A DNA stretch of 64,000 bases from Chamaelirium japonicum (Eukaryota; Streptophyta; Magnoliopsida; Liliales; Melanthiaceae): positions 80,047,995 through 80,111,994 of the forward strand of contig OX393555.1 of the NCBI GenBank assembly GCA_947650365.1, read 5' to 3'. Shown piece after piece: positions 57,527-64,000 of the stretch. Position 1 is the first letter of the stretch; every line of letters begins with the position of its first letter. Under the pieces are notes generated by a model. That model did no database searches, was not told where the DNA came from, and was given only the letters and a program-made list of their open reading frames with translations. A program made the translations under genes and the position numbers.

Positions 57527-59190
57527 CGTTATCAGCTCGAACATATCGAGCCCAGCCAACTAGTCATAAGAAAACGGAGAGAGAAATGAAGACAAAAGAG
57601 AGAGAAGAAGAAAGAAGAGAACGGAGAGATAAACGAAGAGAGAAATGAGAAGAAGTCCTGCTCTAGTCCATTGGCCACGCGTATAGGTCTGAAGTAAGAA
57701 GGAATCTAAATTCCAAAACTCTACTTCTCAATAGTATTATCTTAATATTATTTTAATTATCATAGTAATATTACTATAATTTTTTTTTATTAAATTATTT
57801 ATTTATTTAATTATTTAATTGGTGTGAAGTAAGAAGGAATCTAAATTCCAAAACTTCTTTTCTTAATATTTATACGACCCCTTTAGGGTAGGGCACGTTT
57901 GACGGCTCTCTCTTTCTCCCATCTCATAATACGTTATCAGCACGAACATGTCAAGCTCAGCCGACCAGTCAAAAGAAAACAGAGAGAGAAACGAAGACAA
58001 AAAAGAGAGAAGATGAGAGAAGAGAATGAAGATATAAAAGAAGATAGAAGAGAGAAGAAGTTTGCTCCAATCCATTTGCCATGGGTATAGGTTTTAAGTA
58101 AGAAGGAATCTAAATTCCAAGACTCCACAAAAGAGAGAGAAGAAGCGGGAAGAGAACAAAGAGATAAATAAAGAAAGAAGAGAGAAGAAGTCCTTCTCTA
58201 GTCTATTGGCCATGGGTATAGGTGTAAAGTAAGAAGGAATCTAAATTCCAAAACTCCACTTCTGTCTTTGTTTATCTCTCTGTTCTCTTCTCTCTTCTAT
58301 TCTCTTTTCTTTTCTCTTTTCTTTGTAGTTTTTGAATTTAGATTCCTTCTTAATTCACATATATACTCATGGCGAATGGACTGGAGCAGTACTTCTTCTC
58401 TCTTCATTTATCTATGCGTTTTCTTCTCTCTTCTTCTCTCTTTTTTATCTTTGTTTCTTTCGTAATTAGATAATTATATTATTTAATTAAATTATTTAGG
58501 TAGAAGAGAAAAAAGAACGGAAAGATAAACAAAGAGAAAAGGGGAGAAGAAGTCCTACTCGAGTCCATTCGCCATGGGTATAAATGTAAATTAAAAAGGA
58601 ATCTAAATTCCAAAACTCCACAGAAGAGAGAAAAGAAGGGAGAGGAGAACGGAGATGAGGGAGAAGAATAGAGAAGAGTGCATAGAGATAAACAAAGAGA
58701 GAGAATAGAAGAAGTCTTGCTCCATTCCATTGGCCACGGGTATAGGTGTGAAGTAATAAGGAATCTAAATTCCAAAACTCCATAGAAGAGAGAGAAGATG
58801 AGGATAGACTTCTTTTTAATTATTAAAACTAGAGAGATGTATATTATTTTATTTAGGTTCTCTTTTATCTTCTTACAATATGTTATCATCACAAATATGT
58901 CAAGCCCAACCGACTAGTCACAAAAAAACAGAGAGTGAAACAAAGACAGTAAAGAGAGAAAAAGAGAAGAGAACGGATAGATAAATAAAGAAAGAAGAGA
59001 GAAGAAGTCCTAATCTAATCCATTGGCTATGGGTATAGGTGTGAAGTAAGAAGAAATTTCAATTCCAAAACTCTATACCTATACCCTTGGCTAATTGACT
59101 GGAGCAGGACTTCTTCTTTTCTTTTACTTTTCTCCCATGGATTAGGGTTTCCCAATTGACTGGAGAAGGACTTCTTCTCTTTTCTCCCAT
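57527..59190. repeat. Array segment of A and B modules
   Basis: Forward cores lie near 57530, 57935 and 58880. 57725-57820 is a C-type AT fragment. 58470-58620 is an inverted relative of the repeated unit at 52930-53430 (AATTAAATTATTTAGGTAG). No credible gene. Confidence 0.6.
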
Positions 59191-59877
59191 GAATATATGA
59201 CCCTTTTAGGGTGGGGCATGTTTGACGGCTCTCCCTTTCTCCCATCTCACAACACGTTATCGGCACGAACATATCAAGCCGATCTGACCAGCCATAAGAA
59301 ATCGGAAAGACAAACAAAGATAGAAGTAGAGTTTTGGAATTTATATTCTTTCTTACTTCACACCTATACCCGTGACCAATAGACTGGAGCACGACTTTTT
59401 CTCTCTTTTCTATTCGTTTATCTCTCCATTATCTTCTCTCTTCTGTCTTTGTTTCTCTCTCCGTTTTCTTGTGACTGGTCGGCTGGGCTCAACATGTTCG
59501 TACTGATAACGTATTATGAGATTAAATAAGTATAATAAATAAAGAGATGGTAGAGATCCGATGGGTCGTATAAATATTGAGAAGTGGAGTTTTAGAACAT
59601 AGCTTTCTTCTTACTTCATACATATACCCGTGGCCAATGCATTGGAGCAAGAGTTTTTCTTTCTTCTCTCTTTGTTTATCTCTCCGTTCTCTACTCTCTT
59701 CTTTAAAGAATATACGACCCCTTTAGGGTGGGGCATGTTAGACGGCTCCCCCTTTCTCCCATCTCACAACACGTTATTAGTACGAACATATCGAAGATAA
59801 AAGAGAGAAGTTCTGTAATCAATTAATTATTTATTTAATTAGGTTCCAAGGAGCTCGATATATTTGTACTGATAATT

Positions 59878-60043
59878 TATTTTGAGATAGGAGAAATAAA
59901 GTTGTCAAACATGCCCTACCCTAAAGGAGTCGTATATTATTTATAGGGTAAGCTTACTTAGGGCCTAAGCAATCTATGGGAAACCCTAATCCATGGGAGA
60001 GATCCGACGGTGGGCAGTCATCCGATCGAACGATCTCATAATA
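59878..60043 (-). repeat. LTR-like block, inverted, 166 bp
   Basis: TATTTTGAGATAG to GATCTCATAATA on the + strand, with AAACCCTAATCC inside. The inverted D tail (GTTATAATGTTTTAAA) follows. Counterpart of 31887-32054. Confidence 0.7.
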
Positions 60044-60474
60044 GTTATAATGTTTTAAATTTTTTTTAAAAAATATTAATTATTTTTAAAGCAAAAAATT
60101 TGTTTATTTAAATTAAATTTTTACTAAAAACTTAATTTATAAAATTTTTAAATTATTAAATAATTTAAACAAAGAAAAATAAGAGAGAAGAGAGAAGAAG
60201 TCCTGCTCCAGTCCATTCACCATGAGTAACAATACTCCACTTGGTAGTTTAATTAAAAAAATTATAGGAACAATACTCCACTTAATTATCATAGTAATAA
60301 AATAATATAAGAAGAGAGAAGATAATTAAATATTTATTTAATTATTTAATTATTTAACTATTTAATTTATTAAATAATTAAATTAATTATATAATAGGAA
60401 GTAAAAAAAGAAGATGAGCCACACTCGAATTTTTTGCTTTAAAAATATTTTAAAAAAATATAAAACATTACAAC

Positions 60475-60642
60475 TATTTTGAGATCGTTCGATCGAATGG
60501 CTATCCACCGTCGGATCTTTCCCATGGATTAGGGTTTCTCATAGATTGCTTAGGCCCTAAGTAAGCTTACCCTATAAATAATATACGATACCTTTAGGGT
60601 GGGGCATGCTTAACGACCCTTTTTTTCTCCCATCTTACAACA
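60475..60642 (+). repeat. Full 168-bp LTR-like block
   Basis: TATTTTGAGATCG to CATCTTACAACA, 168 bp, preceded by the D tail and followed by CGTTATCAGTACGAAT. Counterpart of 32601-32768. Confidence 0.75.
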
Positions 60643-63600
60643 CGTTATCAGTACGAATATATCGAGCCCAGCCGGCCAGTCGTAAAAGAACGGAGAGAGA
60701 AACAAAGACAGAAGAGTGTGAAGAGAACAGAGAGATAAACAAAGATAGAAGAGAGAAGAAGTCCCGCTCCAGTCCATTGGCCATGGGTATAGGTGTGAAG
60801 TAAGAAGGAATCTAAATTCGAAAACTCTACATTTGTCTCCGTTACTCTCTCCGTTTTCTTTTGACTGGTTGGCTAGGCTCGATATATTCATGCTGATAAC
60901 ATATTGTGAGATGGGAGAAAGAGAAAAGTGAACGGAGAGATAAACGAAGAGAGAAGATGTCCTGCTCTCTCTAGTTTAAAATTATTTTCTATCTCTTTTC
61001 TATCAATACTTATTTATTTTATTTTATACTATAAGATAAAGAGAGAGAAACAAAGACAACGGGGAGAGAAATAGGGAAAGAAACAAAAGATAACGTGTTA
61101 TGAGATGGAAGAAAAAGAGAACCGTTAAACGTGCCTTACCCTAAAGGGGCGGTATATTATTTATAGGGTAAGTGTTGTGAAATGGGAGAAAGAAAGAGCC
61201 GTCAAACGTGCCCTACCCTAAAGGGGTCAAATATTATTTATAGGGTAAGTCTACTTAGGGCCTAAGCAATCTATGAGAAACACTAATCCATGGGAGAAGA
61301 GAGCAAAGAATGGAGATATTTAATTATATTATTGAGAAGTAGAGTTTTGGAATTTATATTCCTTCTTAATTAAACTAGACATGTTATAAGTATGAACATA
61401 TCGAGCCCAGCCGAGCAGTCGTAAGAAAATAGAAAGAGAAACGAAGATAGACGTGGAGTTTTGGAATTTAAATTTTATCTTACTTCACACCTATATCCAT
61501 GGCCAATGGATTAGAGTATGACTTATTCTCTCTTTATTTATCTCTCCGCTTTTTTCTCTCTTCTTCTCTCTCTTCTGTCTTCGTTTTTCTCTTCATTTCT
61601 TGCGACTGGTCGGCTGGGCTTGACATGTTCGTGCATATAACATGTTATGATTTGGGATAAAAAAAGAGCCATCAAACATGCCCCACCCTAAAGTGGTCGT
61701 GTATTATTTATAGGGTATGCTTACTTAAGGCCTAAGCAATTTATAGGAAACCCTAATTTATAGGAGAAGAAAAAAAAGAACAGTGATATATAATCATATT
61801 ATTGAGAAATAGAGTTTTGGAATTCAGATTCCTTCTAACTTTAAACTTATACCGGTGGCTAATAGACTGGAACATGACTTTTTCTCTCTTCGTTTACCTC
61901 TCTGTTCTTTTCTTTTTTTTTCTCTCTCTTCTGTCTTTGTTTCTCTGTCCATTTTTTTAAGACTGGTCGGCTGTGCTCGACATGTTCGTATAGATAACGT
62001 GTTATGAAATGGGAGAAAGAGCTGTCAAACATGCCCCACCATAACGGGGTCATATAAATATTGAGAAGTAGAGTTTTGGAATTTAGATTCCTTCTTACTT
62101 CAAACCTATACCCGTGGCCAATGGACTAGAGTAGGACTTCTTCTCTCTTCTATCTTTGTTTATCTCTCAATTCTCTTATCTATTCTTCTCTCTCTTCTGT
62201 CTTCGTTTCTCTCTCCGTTTTCTTATGACTGGTCGGCTGGACTTGACATGTTCGTACTGATAACGTATTATAAGATAGGATAAAGAGAGAGTCGTCAAAC
62301 ATGCCCTACCCTAAAGAGGTCATATATTATTTATAGGGTAAGCTTACTTAGGGCCTAACCAATCTATAGGAAACCTTAATCCATGGGAGAAGAGATAAGA
62401 AAACAGAGAGATTTAATTATATTATTGAGAAATATAGTTTTGAAATTTAGATTCTTTCTTACCTCACATATATACCATGGCGAATGGACTGAAGTAGGAC
62501 TTTTTCTCTCTTCTCGTTGTTTATCTCGCCGTTTTATTCTCACTTGTCATAACATATTATTAGCACGAACATATCGAGCCCAGCCGACCAGTCATAAGAA
62601 AATGGAGAGAGAAAGAAAGACAGAAGTGAGAGAAGAAGAGAGAAGAGAATAAAGAGATAAACGAAGGGAGAAGAGAGAAGATTTCCTGCTCTAGTCCATT
62701 AGCCATAGGTATAGGTGTGAAGTAAGAATGAATCTAAATTCCAAAACTCCATAGAAGAGAGAGAAAAAGAAAGAAGAGAACGGAGAGATAAATAAAGTGA
62801 GAAGAAAGAAAAAGTCCTGCTCAAATCCATTGGCCACAGCTACAACTATGAAGTCAGAAGGAACCTAAATTTCAAAACTCCATTTCTATCTTCGTTTCTC
62901 TCTTTGTTTTCTTGTGACTGGTCGGCTGGGCTCGATATTTTCGTACTGATAACATGTTCTGAGATGGAAGAAAGGGAGAGCCGTCAAACGTGCCCCTCCC
63001 TAAAGGGGTCTTATATTATTTATAGGAAAAGCTTAATTAGGGCCAAAGCAATCTATGGGAAATCCAAATCCATAGGAGAGATCCGAAGGTGGACATCCAT
63101 CCTTCTAACTGCACACCTAAACCTATGGCCAATGGACTTAAGCATGACTTTTTCTCTTTTCTCTTTTCTCTTTTCTCTCTTCGTTTATCTCTTCATTCTC
63201 TTCTCTCTTCTTCTCTCTCTGTTGACTTTGTTTTTCTCTCTGTTTTCTTGTGACTGGTCGATTGGGCATAATATGTTCGTACTGATAACGTAATGTGAGA
63301 TAGGAGAAAAAGAGAGAAGAAAACGGAGAGATAACGAAGAGAGAAGAGAGAAGAAGTCTTACTCAATTCTATTGGCCACGGGTATAGGTGTGAAGTAAGA
63401 AGGATGGCTATTCATCGTTGGATCTCTCCCATGGATTAGGATTTCTTATAGATTGCTTAGGCCCTAAGTAAGCTTATCAGTATGAATATATCGAGCCCAG
63501 CTAACCAGTCACAAGAAAATAGAGAGAGAAACAAAGACAGAAGTTGAGTTTAGGAATTTAGATTCCTTCTTACTTCACACCTATACCCGTGGCCAATGAA

Positions 63601-64000
63601 TTAGAGTAGGACTTCTTCTCTCTTCTCTCTTCTTATCTCTTTGTTCTCTTCTCTCTTCTTATCTCTCTTCTGTGGAAATTTGGAATTTAGATTCCTCCTT
63701 ACTTTACAGCTATACCCATGGCCAATGGACTGGAGCAGGACTTCTTCTCTCTTCTCTCTTCGTTTATCTCTCTGTTATCTTCTCTCTTTCTATTATTATT
63801 TCTCTCTCTATTTTCTTGTGACTGGTCGATTGGGCTCAACATGTTCATATTGATAATGTGTTGTAAGAAGAGAGAAGAGAACGAAGAGATAAACAAAGAG
63901 AGAAGAGGACGAAGTCCAGTTCTAGTCCATTCGCCATGGGTATAGGTGTGAAGTAAGAAAGAATCTAAATTCCAAAACTCCACTTCTTAATAATACAATT

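Larger units (their letters stand above)
59191..64000. repeat. 5-kb segmental duplication, right copy
   Basis: Colinear with 31190 to about 36200 up to the window edge, offset by about 27.8-28.0 kb. It carries an inverted LTR-like block (59878-60043) and a forward one (60475-60642) in the same order. Inverted cores continue near 60900, 61090, 61170, 61640, 62000, 62260, 62950, 63285 and 63850. The duplication may extend past the window. Confidence 0.75.

Noticed and set aside
17698..64000. Many 60-130 codon ORFs on both strands that share phrases such as MDWSRTSSLF and SLRSLLSSSLSSVF
   Set aside because: They read through the polypyrimidine part of inverted B modules, where stop codons are unlikely. 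They occur in several frames of the same DNA, differ in frame between copies, and are very Ser/Leu/Phe-rich. A codon-level alignment showing excess synonymous change would be needed to revive them.
1..64000. Search for CRISPR arrays, tRNA, rRNA, riboswitches or bacterial operons
   Set aside because: None seen. The repeats are shuffled plant-type modules without unique spacers, and there are no Shine-Dalgarno-led gene strings.
17343..64000. Simple tandem satellite with one fixed monomer
   Set aside because: Spacing between cores varies from about 80 bp to over 1 kb and the orientation flips often, so it is a shuffled multi-module array and not a regular satellite.

Overview
The window is repeat-dense, AT-rich nuclear DNA of a flowering plant. 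The evidence is an Athila-type Ty3/gypsy retrotransposon with a tRNA-Asp-like primer site, telobox-containing repeats, and no bacterial-style genes, operons, tRNA or rRNA. I cannot name the species. I found no host gene I can defend. The only long coding stretches belong to the retrotransposon, and all are broken.

Layout. (1) 1-1998 and 17343-64000 form one continuous field of a single shuffled repeat family. Its modules are as follows. Module A is a 168-bp LTR-like block with 11-bp inverted ends (TGTTATGAGAT...ATCTCACAACA), a TATA box and a telobox; it is followed by a primer-site-like CGTTATCAGCACGAAC and a lead-in. Module B is a ~120-bp block with a polypurine tract and a conserved 3' part. 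Module X is a ~45-bp joint. Module C is a foldback sequence, often expanded to 500-850 bp of almost pure A+T. Module D is a ~90-bp AT-rich tail placed just before the LTR-like block. All modules occur in both orientations. I counted roughly 120 copies of the core by eye, about half on each strand. (2) 1999-17342 is a 15.3-kb Athila-like element inserted into one of these A modules with a 5-bp target duplication (ATTAT). Its order is 5' LTR (2856 bp), primer site, gag, protease, reverse transcriptase/RNase H, integrase, an extra retropepsin-like ORF where Athila elements usually carry an envelope-like ORF, a long non-coding tract, polypurine tract, and 3' LTR. The 3' LTR is 3923 bp because a 1059-bp hAT-like element sits in it with an 8-bp duplication. 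(3) 25013-26015 holds two GC-rich, non-repeat islands inside the array.

History read from the sequence. The array grew by segmental duplication. Long colinear pairs are 1550-19290 (minus the insertion) with 20274-22680, 31190-36200 with 59200-64000, and 1-1550 with about 56340-57720. Within the first pair the second copy keeps an empty Athila target site. The Athila element then inserted; its two LTRs differ at 6 of the first 202 positions. Last, the hAT-like element entered the 3' LTR only. gag-pol carries at least four in-frame stops and four frameshifts, so the element cannot make its own proteins as it stands.

The observations most worth following are the retropepsin-like ORF in the envelope position, the candidate miniature LTR retroelement behind the array, and the restricted set of breakpoints at which its modules are joined.
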